DNA of 23,127 nt from a virus. The stretch lies in IMG/VR virus record IMGVR_UViG_3300025781_000082, positions 1-23,127 of that record. One strand, 5' to 3'. Shown one piece after another: positions 7,220 through 12,515 of the stretch. Each line of letters opens with the position of its first letter. Positions within the stretch are counted from its first letter, which is position 1. The position numbers and the translations under genes are program-made. The notes beneath the pieces were generated by a model. It worked only from the letters and a program-made list of their open reading frames with translations, was not told where the DNA came from and searched no databases.

Positions 7220-7876
7220 ATGACAGTAAAACTCGTAGCTATATCCAAACCAACCATCGACGAATGCTCCACCGCAGAAGAGCTGGTGGCATATTGCGCT
7301 AGGGTATCTAACCCAGCCAACCAAAACAATCACGGTACCAGCTCAAAGCTGATACGGTATCTAATAAAAAATGCGCACTGGTCTCCGCTAGAGATGGTGC
7401 ACATGACAATGGAAATCAATACAACACGCGACATAGCAAGGCAGATACTGCGACATCGCAGCTTCAGCTTCCAAGAGTTTAGCCAGCGCTATGCTGATCC
7501 AACCAAGTCACTGGGATTCGTTACCAGAGAAGCACGCCTGCAGGATGCCAAGAATCGTCAGAACAGCATTGAAGCAGATGATGATGAACTGCAGGAACTG
7601 TGGGCTAGCATGCAAGAGCTGGCCATAGAAGATGCCAAGCGTCAGTATACCAAAGCCATCAACATGGGTATTGCCAAGGAGCAGGCTCGTGCGCTGTTGC
7701 CAGAAGGTCTCACTGAAAGCAGGATCTACATGGCAGGCAGCTTGCGCAGCTGGGTACACTATTGCGACCTTCGCCGTGCTAATGGAACGCAGAAAGAACA
7801 TCGTGAGATAGCAGATGCATGCTGGGACATCGTCACTGAACAGTTCCCAATGCTAGGAGAACACAATGAAGCCTAA
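7220..7876 (+). CDS. thyX: Flavin-dependent thymidylate synthase ThyX
   Basis: A 218-aa ThyX, which methylates dUMP to dTMP using methylenetetrahydrofolate, FAD and NADPH. The ThyX signature RHRSFSFQEFSQRY is complete at about 78-91. The N-terminal strand and Y-C-A-R-V-S-N-P segment (25-32) and the late R-S-W-x-H-Y segment are also typical. Length is normal for the family. Phages carry thyX to supply dTTP for replication, either boosting or replacing host ThyA. No Shine-Dalgarno is seen before the ATG, which is fixed by family alignment; a promoter-like element ends five bases upstream. The stop overlaps the next gene by 11 nt. Confidence 0.96.
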   Translation: MTVKLVAISKPTIDECSTAEELVAYCARVSNPANQNNHGTSSKLIRYLIKNAHWSPLEMVHMTMEINTTRDIARQILRHRSFSFQEFSQRYADPTKSLGFVTREARLQDAKNRQNSIEADDDELQELWASMQELAIEDAKRQYTKAINMGIAKEQARALLPEGLTESRIYMAGSLRSWVHYCDLRRANGTQKEHREIADACWDIVTEQFPMLGEHNEA

Positions 7877-8345
7877 CAAGAAGATACTGATAATGGGATT
7901 ACCTGGTGCCGGCAAGACCATGTTGGCCAAGGAACTCAAGAAAAAGCTCGAGGCAGTGCATTGGAATGCAGATGATGTGCGTGCTCAGATCAATAAGGAT
8001 CTCGGCTTCAGCGAAGCCGACAGGATAGAACAGGCGCGGCGCATGGGCTGGTTGTGCGACAAGGTTGTTGAATCAGGCAACTGGGCCATAGCAGATTTCA
8101 TCTGCCCTACGCCGGCGACCAGATCTGCTTTTGGACCTGCTACGGTGATCTGGGTAGATACTATCAAAGAAGGACGCTTCGCAGATACCAACAAGATCTT
8201 CGTACCTTTGGAACCAAGCCAATATGCTTTTAGGGTTGATACTCAAGACTGCGAATTTTGGTCTAAGTACATACACGAAGTCTTGGACATTGAAGAAAAC
8301 CCTAGCTGGATAAAGGCCATGTTCTTTGGTATGAGGAACGGCTGA
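7866..8345 (+). CDS. Adenylylsulfate-kinase-like P-loop kinase
   Basis: A 159-aa small P-loop kinase. The Walker A motif GLPGAGKT is at 11-18. It is followed by H-W-N-A-D-D-V-R (32-39) and L-G-F-S-x-x-D-R-I-E-Q-A-R-R (46-59), which match the APS-kinase (CysC) pattern of Asn-Ala-Asp-x-Val-Arg and phosphosulfate-site Arg residues. APS kinase makes PAPS from adenylylsulfate; the phage version is shorter than typical CysC (about 200 aa) and its C-terminal half is not typical, so the substrate may differ. AGGAG sits 6 bases before the ATG, which overlaps thyX. No sulfotransferase or ATP sulfurylase is nearby, although the next intact gene is a nucleotidyltransferase of the HxGH superfamily to which sulfurylases also belong. 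Confidence 0.8.
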   Translation: MKPNKKILIMGLPGAGKTMLAKELKKKLEAVHWNADDVRAQINKDLGFSEADRIEQARRMGWLCDKVVESGNWAIADFICPTPATRSAFGPATVIWVDTIKEGRFADTNKIFVPLEPSQYAFRVDTQDCEFWSKYIHEVLDIEENPSWIKAMFFGMRNG

Positions 8346-8502
8346 TGAGAAAGAATATGTAAAGGAATCAATAACAGCAGCAAGGAAAAACGCTCCGACT
8401 GTAGTCTGCCCGCATTGTGGTACAGTTGGTAAATTTGGTGGATCTATGAGTCGATGGCATTTCACAAACTGTAAGAAATTAGGAGACACACTTGAGACAT
8501 AA
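8335..8502 (+). pseudogene. C-terminal remnant of a homing endonuclease (NUMOD3/zinc-finger tail)
   Basis: Frame 8335-8502 encodes a segment with no usable start: a helix K-E-S-I-T-A-A-R-K followed by C-P-H-C-G, then S-R-W-H-F-T-N-C-K-K and a stop. This C-x2-C...H-x3-C tail, led by a NUMOD3-like S-I-x-x-A-R-K helix, is the usual ending of phage GIY-YIG and HNH homing endonucleases. The frame is closed by a TGA at 8332-8334 and its only ATG (8446) lies after the first Cys pair. A separate ATG at 8345 gives only five codons. I read it as the residue of an endonuclease gene deleted between the kinase and the nucleotidyltransferase. Its last bases provide the ribosome site of the next gene. Confidence 0.6.
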
Positions 8503-8875
8503 ATGGAATAATTCGGCACCAACTGTAGTGTTAATAGGCAGATATCAACCTTGGCACGATGGGCATTTTGCTCTGTTTGAGAGAGCAGTGGCCAAGACAG
8601 GACAAGTATGTATAATGGTCAGAGACACTGGTGGCACGGACGAGAAGAATCCCTTCTATTATGACGTAGTGCGTGATCGCATTATCAGAGAGTTAGGCAA
8701 GAAAGGTTACATGCACGGCGACGAGTATGTGGTACAGTTGGTACCAAACATCGTTAATATCACCTATGGTCGAGACGTTGGTTATGTTATTGAGCAAGAA
8801 GTCTTTGATGCAGACATCCATAGCATTTCTGCTACTGCAGTGCGCGAGCAAATGAAAAAGGACGGATTGTTATAA
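8492..8875 (+). CDS. HxGH nucleotidyltransferase (NMNAT/cytidylyltransferase-like)
   Basis: A 127-aa protein of the nucleotidyltransferase alpha/beta-phosphodiesterase superfamily. G-R-Y-Q-P-W-H-D-G-H (16-25) contains the HxGH motif and I-S-A-T-A-V-R-E (112-119) is the second signature, matching ISSTxxR; both bind the nucleotide triphosphate. Members transfer AMP or CMP onto NMN, pantetheine phosphate, glycerol phosphate or similar acceptors. At 127 aa it is shorter than NadD/NadM enzymes (about 170-200 aa). The TTG start at 8492 is supported by AGGAG (8481-8485) at a spacing of 6. An NAD-related role is plausible, but the acceptor cannot be told from sequence. Confidence 0.82.
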   Translation: MRHKWNNSAPTVVLIGRYQPWHDGHFALFERAVAKTGQVCIMVRDTGGTDEKNPFYYDVVRDRIIRELGKKGYMHGDEYVVQLVPNIVNITYGRDVGYVIEQEVFDADIHSISATAVREQMKKDGLL

Positions 8876-8882
8876 TCCGTCC
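8855..8882 (-). terminator. Rho-independent terminator of the minus-strand genes
   Basis: GGACGGATT (8860-8868) and AATCCGTCC (8874-8882) form a perfect 9-bp stem with a 5-nt loop. Read on the minus strand the hairpin is followed directly by TTTTT (8859-8855), the classic intrinsic terminator. It ends the leftward transcription unit 29 bases after the stop at 8911. It lies inside the last codons of the convergent nucleotidyltransferase gene, whose TAA is in the loop and right arm. Confidence 0.75.
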
Positions 8883-8910
8883 TCGTATCTCATATCAATT
8901 TTAAGTGATA

Positions 8911-9633
8911 TTATTTCTTAGCAGCTGGCTTCTTGGCTGCTGGTTTCTTAGCTGCGGCCTTAGGCGCAGTTTTCTTAGCAGCAGGCGCTGCTGTGTCTTC
9001 CAACCATGAACCAGTCTTGGCCTTGGCTTTGTGACCAGGGTTCAGAGTAGGATCAATCGCGTAAGCCTGTGCACGACGAGCAGTAGCGTCAGCTTCCAAC
9101 ATCTCAGCCATGCGGATCAAGTCTCGTGCTTCTTGTGCACGACCATCAGCAGTAGTGCCTTCCATGTTGCTCTGATGCACGTTGAATTTGCCCATCTCGG
9201 CAATGACCTGTGCACGAGTCACTGGATCCAGATCATTGAGGTCTGGTGGAGTAGAATCGTCAACCTGCTTCATGGCTTCCAGGATCTGTCGCAGCGGGAA
9301 CTTCATGCCGCGAGCAGGAGTCATGTGAACCAAGTCCACTGGCACCTTGTCTAGTCGCTGTGCCTGGTGCAGCTTCTGCAGCATTGTTGCACCAGTGCCA
9401 TCTGGAGCAGGACGGCGGCCAAGCAGCTCGCCTAGATCCTTGCTCTGCTGACCTTCAACGCTCTCTACGATCTTGCGCAGCGCTTCGTTGTATTGATCGG
9501 GCAGCGCATCAGTGTCAATGACCAATGCGTGTTCATCATCGCCTGGTAGGCTCATGAATACTACCACGACCTGCTTGCCAGTGTTTTCCATCTGGCCTAT
9601 GTGTTTCATCATCTCAGCCATTGGCAGCACCAT
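8911..9633 (-). CDS. Hypothetical protein with histone H1-like Lys/Ala tail
   Basis: A 240-aa protein, family not recognised. It has a compact N-terminal part with a strongly hydrophobic strand Q-V-V-V-V-F-M-S-L-P (21-30), a middle helical part, and a tail at about 214-240 made of A-P-A-A-K-K, A-P-K-A-A-A-K-K and two P-A-A-K-K repeats. That tail is like histone H1 or the basic tails of some bacterial nucleoid proteins, suggesting contact with DNA or RNA. The ATG at 9633 overlaps the previous gene by 20 nt; an ATG at 9621 (beginning M-A-E-M-M) would reduce this to 8 nt and is equally likely. It is the last gene before the terminator at 8855-8882. Confidence 0.75.
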   Translation of the reverse strand: MVLPMAEMMKHIGQMENTGKQVVVVFMSLPGDDEHALVIDTDALPDQYNEALRKIVESVEGQQSKDLGELLGRRPAPDGTGATMLQKLHQAQRLDKVPVDLVHMTPARGMKFPLRQILEAMKQVDDSTPPDLNDLDPVTRAQVIAEMGKFNVHQSNMEGTTADGRAQEARDLIRMAEMLEADATARRAQAYAIDPTLNPGHKAKAKTGSWLEDTAAPAAKKTAPKAAAKKPAAKKPAAKK

Positions 9634-9829
9634 CGCCGTTCTGCTGTTGTTGAGCAGCAGCGCTGTCTACGAATTTCTTGAATTTGTTATAGAGCTGACC
9701 AACTGGCTCCAGCTCTGCGCCGCGGAACGCACCGCGGCTGCTAGCCAGATCTAACACAGTGAGAATGTTCTGTAGATCTGCTAGATTGATGACTGAATCG
9801 GCCTGCGGCTGTACAGTTTGATCGTTCAT
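9614..9829 (-). CDS. Hypothetical small protein
   Basis: A 71-aa protein, not recognised. The ATG at 9829 has AGGAG six bases upstream; a TTG two codons earlier is too close to that site. A central helical part (N-I-L-T-V-L-D-L-A-S-S-R-G-A-F-R-G-A-E-L) is followed by a segment ending in F-K-K-F-V-D-S and a low-complexity Ala/Gln end (A-A-A-Q-Q-Q-Q). It overlaps the next gene, with the H1-like tail, suggesting co-translation. The start region is preceded by an inverted repeat that overlaps the Shine-Dalgarno sequence. Confidence 0.68.
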   Translation of the reverse strand: MNDQTVQPQADSVINLADLQNILTVLDLASSRGAFRGAELEPVGQLYNKFKKFVDSAAAQQQQNGDGAANG

Positions 9830-9838
9830 TTTCAACTC

Positions 9839-9867
9839 CTTAATACGAGATTGCTTACAGTATTAAG
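9839..9867 (-). promoter_or_regulatory. Inverted repeat overlapping a ribosome binding site
   Basis: CTTAATAC (9839-9846) and GTATTAAG (9860-9867) form an 8-bp perfect inverted repeat with a 13-nt loop. On the minus-strand transcript its 3' arm runs into the AAGGAG that serves the gene starting at 9829. It could control access to that ribosome site or bind a repressor. No clear -35/-10 pair was found here. Confidence 0.35.
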
Positions 9868-9895
9868 CAGTTTAATGTCCAGAACCAAATTATTT

Positions 9896-10081
9896 TTAAG
9901 ATAGGGCGTAGTATATCCTAAAAGCCACGCCTGTCATGCTGCCAAAGCTAGTTAGGAACGCAGTTGTGCTAAATGCAAGATCGTTGTGCCATTGTTCGCA
10001 GGTCAATCCGACCATGCCAGCCAAGAAGAATATCATGAACATTGCCAACGGCATGCAGATCTTTTTGACTACGATCTTCAT
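9896..10081 (-). CDS. Small membrane protein of unknown function
   Basis: A 61-aa protein, not recognised. After a basic start (M-K-I-V-V-K-K-I) there is a hydrophobic segment at about 10-26 (P-L-A-M-F-M-I-F-F-L-A-G-M-V-G-L) and a second weaker one at about 38-55, so it is probably an inner-membrane protein with one or two spans. AAGGGA lies six bases before the ATG. An ATAAATA on the same strand about 40 bases upstream may be its late promoter. Phages use such small membrane proteins for lysis timing, superinfection exclusion and other host-envelope tasks; nothing here selects one. Confidence 0.6.
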   Translation of the reverse strand: MKIVVKKICMPLAMFMIFFLAGMVGLTCEQWHNDLAFSTTAFLTSFGSMTGVAFRIYYALS

Positions 10082-10120
10082 AACTAATCCCTTGTGCTAG
10101 TTCAACAGCAACTGTGGAAT

Positions 10121-10127
10121 TATTTAT
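10121..10127 (-). promoter_or_regulatory. ATAAATA, candidate T4-type late promoter
   Basis: ATAAATA on the minus strand, preceded by C, lies in the 88-base gap between the genes ending at 10170 and starting at 10081. The expected start of transcription would leave a leader of about 30 bases with a good Shine-Dalgarno sequence. The intergenic place and correct orientation make this the best of the three such matches in the window. Confidence 0.45.
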
Positions 10128-10169
10128 GATACCTGCAAAAAATCCTAGGCTGATATGCGTTTATAACAC

Positions 10170-10379
10170 TCAACCAGATAAACGTGCGTTGAGAGTTCTG
10201 ATCGCGTCGGCTATGATGGTCTTGTCAGCTGTCTTGAGCTCGCGGATGGTCTTTGGCATCTTTGGTGTGCCAAGCATGGTCAAGATCTGACCAATGCGTG
10301 CCCAATCGCAGCTCTGTCGATCATCCTTGAGATCGCCGCTGCGGTGCATCATCTCTCTGCCGAGTTCTTGTGCGTTCAT
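10170..10379 (-). CDS. Hypothetical small protein
   Basis: A 69-aa protein, not recognised. A strong AGGAGG lies just upstream of the ATG at 10379. It is mostly helical and charged (E-L-G-R-E-M-M-H-R-S-G-D-L-K-D-D), with a C-terminal helix ending A-I-R-T-L-N-A-R-L-S-G. It has no cysteine pairs, membrane segment or recognisable motif apart from its length and amphipathic helices. It follows closely after the gene ending at 10389 (9-base gap). Confidence 0.62.
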   Translation of the reverse strand: MNAQELGREMMHRSGDLKDDRQSCDWARIGQILTMLGTPKMPKTIRELKTADKTIIADAIRTLNARLSG

Positions 10380-10388
10380 CTGTGCCTC

Positions 10389-10613
10389 CTAATCGTTGTG
10401 CCTGAGATGGAAATGTATTGCGTCTTCTTGGTTCTCGAATGAGATCTTTAGCTTGACTGAACTGGCTTTCCATTGCATCTGGTAAGCCAAGTCATGTATG
10501 TATGCCAGCGGATAGTTCAGCTGCAGATGCTGTTCTAGCATGCTCACGGCAAAGCTGTCCTGTGGTATTTCCACGATGACATTGCTGCCGTTGAGCTGGC
10601 TGTGCTGTATCAA
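10389..10613 (-). CDS. Hypothetical small protein
   Basis: A 74-aa protein, not recognised. The TTG at 10613 is chosen because it overlaps the upstream TGA by 4 nt (TTGA), the style used across this genome, and the residues that follow (I-Q-H-S-Q-L-N-G-S-N-V-I-V-E-I-P) read as protein. An ATG at 10652 would add 13 residues inside the upstream gene and has no good ribosome site. The sequence alternates strands and helices (S-S-V-K-L-K-I-S-F near the end) and ends in a His-rich H-F-H-L-R-H-N-D. Confidence 0.55.
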   Translation of the reverse strand: MIQHSQLNGSNVIVEIPQDSFAVSMLEQHLQLNYPLAYIHDLAYQMQWKASSVKLKISFENQEDAIHFHLRHND

Positions 10614-10888
10614 TCCTTGCCTATGAATTTCTTGGCCCATGTGTCGGCCCAATCTTCCAAGTGCTCTTCTAGATATGCAACACCTGCAGCGCTGTGCAGG
10701 CTAGCAGTCTTTTCAATGCTGTTGGTCACTACCACTGGCAGTTTTTCCTCGATCATGTCTATGATCTTCTGGCGTTCCTGTGGCGGCATGTCTCTGGTCC
10801 ACATGGCCAAGCGTTCTGCTACCATGGCACACAGCTGGGCACTGAGCTGTGCCAGCTGTGGTCGGAATTCTCCTGGTGTACCTTCCAT
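10610..10888 (-). CDS. Hypothetical helical protein
   Basis: A 92-aa all-helical protein, not recognised. The ATG overlaps the stop of the previous gene by one base (TAATG), showing translational coupling. Features are P-Q-L-A-Q-L-S-A-Q-L-C-A-M-V-A-E-R near the start, a charged M-P-P-Q-E-R-Q-K-I-I-D-M-I-E-E-K segment at about 34-49, and a final E-D-W-A-D-T-W-A-K-K-F. No catalytic motif is visible. Confidence 0.65.
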   Translation of the reverse strand: MEGTPGEFRPQLAQLSAQLCAMVAERLAMWTRDMPPQERQKIIDMIEEKLPVVVTNSIEKTASLHSAAGVAYLEEHLEDWADTWAKKFIGKD

Positions 10889-11076
10889 TATTCTTTCGCT
10901 TTCGTGTTGTTGGCTGTTGATAGTTTAGCTATCTCATCCTTTAGAGCCAACTTCTTCTTTTTGAGTTGATGCAGGGCATCGTCGTCGTAGCGACCTGTGC
11001 GCTCCATGCGATCGATCTCATCGTCGAGGGCTTGGTGTTCTGTACGCAACTTGTTGATATGATTATCCATGCTCAT
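10888..11076 (-). CDS. YdcH/DUF465-like small coiled-coil protein
   Basis: A 62-aa protein resembling the YdcH (DUF465) family of short helical hairpins. The diagnostic pattern is H-x-x-L-D-D-E-I-D-R-M-E (residues 14-25), a short turn, then L-x-x-L-K-K-K-K-L-A-L-K-D-E-I (about 35-50), two antiparallel helices with heptad spacing. Family members are of unknown function but common in bacteria and phages. A GGGAGG lies six bases before the ATG at 11076. It is coupled to the next gene by a one-base overlap. Confidence 0.75.
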   Translation of the reverse strand: MSMDNHINKLRTEHQALDDEIDRMERTGRYDDDALHQLKKKKLALKDEIAKLSTANNTKAKE

Positions 11077-11096
11077 TTCATACCTCCCTGGAGAAT

Positions 11097-11119
11097 ACAG
11101 GCTGCATTAAGCAGCCTGT
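11097..11119 (-). other. Perfect stem-loop at the end of the VWA gene
   Basis: ACAGGCTGC (11097-11105) and GCAGCCTGT (11111-11119) form a perfect 9-bp, GC-rich stem with a 5-nt loop that contains the TAA of the VWA gene. No U-run follows, so it is not a standard terminator. It separates the VWA gene from the ribosome site of the next gene and could mark an mRNA processing or stability point. Confidence 0.5.
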
Positions 11120-12378
11120 CCGATCTCTTCAACACCTGTGTCGTGGTCATAGTACGCATACTGACCAAACGGTGGCTTCACGCGAGTCTTGTGTCCCTCT
11201 GTGATGATCCACAGCGTGTCACAGTAGCTTTCTGGGCCCCAACTACCAAATGGATAACCGTCAGTGAAGATCACTGCTTTCTTGGGCTCAATCTGTTCCT
11301 CCATCCAGTACTTCCAGAATGCCATGAACTCAGTACCACCACCACCCTTGCACTCGTAGGTCAGCAAGTCATCTGCGCTGTCCTTGGTGAACTTTTGGAA
11401 GTTGTAGACCTGCGTGTCAAAGCAAAGCACGCTGATGGTGAAGTCATTGTACATCTGCATGATGCCATAGACCTCGCTGAGGAAGTCCTTGGCCATGTCA
11501 TCGCTGATTGAACCTGACATGTCAATGGCGATAGCGATGTCAATGGTATCATCCTTGTCCAGAGTTGGAAGGAAGATGCCACCATACATGTGCTTGCGGT
11601 TAGGACGCATCCAAGTAAAGTCATCAGTGATGCAGCTCTGGATGTTCTGTTGCAAGAGATCGCGCCAATTGATCTTTGGTTCGATGAGATCGTCTACGAG
11701 ACGTTGCAAGCTGGCTGGCATCTTGCCTGCCGCTGCCTGCGCAGCCTGCAGCACCTTGTTCTTCATCTCTTCGCGGATCTTCTTGAGCTCTTCCTCGCTT
11801 ACCTTGATGGGATTGCCATCCTTGTCCACAGCCTGGCGACCCTTGCCTTTGCCATTGCCGTCTGCACCAAGCTCGAGATGCACGTCTAACGTCATCTGCT
11901 TCTTGACCTTGCGCTTCTCGAGGTCATCATACACTGCCTCAGAAGTCCAACCCAGATACTTGTTATCGTAGAGGCCCACACGCTGGTTGGTCTCGCCCTT
12001 CTCGTCAACGTCGGCGACCTTCTTGGTAGGCATCTTACCGATCTTATCTGTTACCAGCATGCCGTTGATCACGTAGTCGTTGGCCATGTTCCACCAGCTG
12101 GGATCGCGGTGCGTGCGGCGACCAAAGTGGTCAAGTGCAACGTGCAGCACCTCGTGGCACAGCACGAACTTGACCTCGTCTACGTCGAGGTCCTTGAAGA
12201 AGTCACGGTTGTAATAGATGTTGCGGCCGTCCACAGCAGCTGTGGTGCACCATCCTGCATCAGTGGCATCTACCAGCGGCAGCTGCATGGTGAGCGTGCC
12301 AAAGAACGGTGTTTTGAACAGCAGTTCTAAGCGTGCCTGGCTGATCTTCTTGGCGATTGGATCTCGTTGAAATGACAT
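11107..12378 (-). CDS. VWA-domain protein with metallopeptidase-like N-terminus (MoxR partner)
   Basis: A 423-aa two-domain protein of the DUF2201 type. The N-terminal domain has H-E-V-L-H (75-79) as an HExxH zinc motif plus D-H-F-G-R-R, so it may be a metallopeptidase. A charged linker (about 150-215) leads to a C-terminal von Willebrand A domain with a complete MIDAS: D-M-S-G-S (286-290), Thr in G-G-G-G-T-E (349) and F-T-D-G (371-374). VWA proteins of this kind work with MoxR AAA+ ATPases, here the next gene upstream at 13361-14548, as a chaperone-like machine for assembly or metal insertion. AGGAGC lies before the ATG and an extended -10 promoter is at 12411-12438. The protease activity is inferred, not proven. 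Confidence 0.85.
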   Translation of the reverse strand: MSFQRDPIAKKISQARLELLFKTPFFGTLTMQLPLVDATDAGWCTTAAVDGRNIYYNRDFFKDLDVDEVKFVLCHEVLHVALDHFGRRTHRDPSWWNMANDYVINGMLVTDKIGKMPTKKVADVDEKGETNQRVGLYDNKYLGWTSEAVYDDLEKRKVKKQMTLDVHLELGADGNGKGKGRQAVDKDGNPIKVSEEELKKIREEMKNKVLQAAQAAAGKMPASLQRLVDDLIEPKINWRDLLQQNIQSCITDDFTWMRPNRKHMYGGIFLPTLDKDDTIDIAIAIDMSGSISDDMAKDFLSEVYGIMQMYNDFTISVLCFDTQVYNFQKFTKDSADDLLTYECKGGGGTEFMAFWKYWMEEQIEPKKAVIFTDGYPFGSWGPESYCDTLWIITEGHKTRVKPPFGQYAYYDHDTGVEEIGQAA

Positions 12379-12410
12379 GTGTGAGCTCCTGTGACATATC
12401 TGTTACCGTT

Positions 12411-12438
12411 ACAATAGCATGTCTATATGATCTGTCAA
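12411..12438 (-). promoter_or_regulatory. Extended -10 sigma70-type promoter of the VWA gene
   Basis: On the minus strand TTGACA (12438-12433) is followed by a 16-base spacer ending in TGC and then TATTGT (12416-12411). A start about 7 bases further gives a leader of about 26 bases with AGGAGC. Four other promoters in the window share this exact layout. Confidence 0.75.
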
Positions 12439-12445
12439 CCGCTAA

Positions 12446-12468
12446 GATCGGTAAATACTGTGCCGATC
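12446..12468. promoter_or_regulatory. Inverted repeat between divergent genes
   Basis: GATCGG (12446-12451) and CCGATC (12463-12468) form a 6-bp inverted repeat with 11 bases between, 8 bases upstream of the VWA -35 and 48 bases before the homing endonuclease ATG. It may be an operator for either gene or part of the old homing site. Confidence 0.3.
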
Positions 12469-12515
12469 GCGACCCTGCCAGGTCCACCGGCTCTATAACC
12501 TAAGGGAGTTACAGC

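Noticed and set aside
9491-9518. Another TTGACA with a 16-base spacer on the minus strand
   Set aside because: The -10 would be TCAATA without TGC, and it is inside a coding region with no gene start after it.
10966-11511. 181-codon open frame on the plus strand
   Set aside because: Antisense to the VWA gene; composition typical of a shadow frame.
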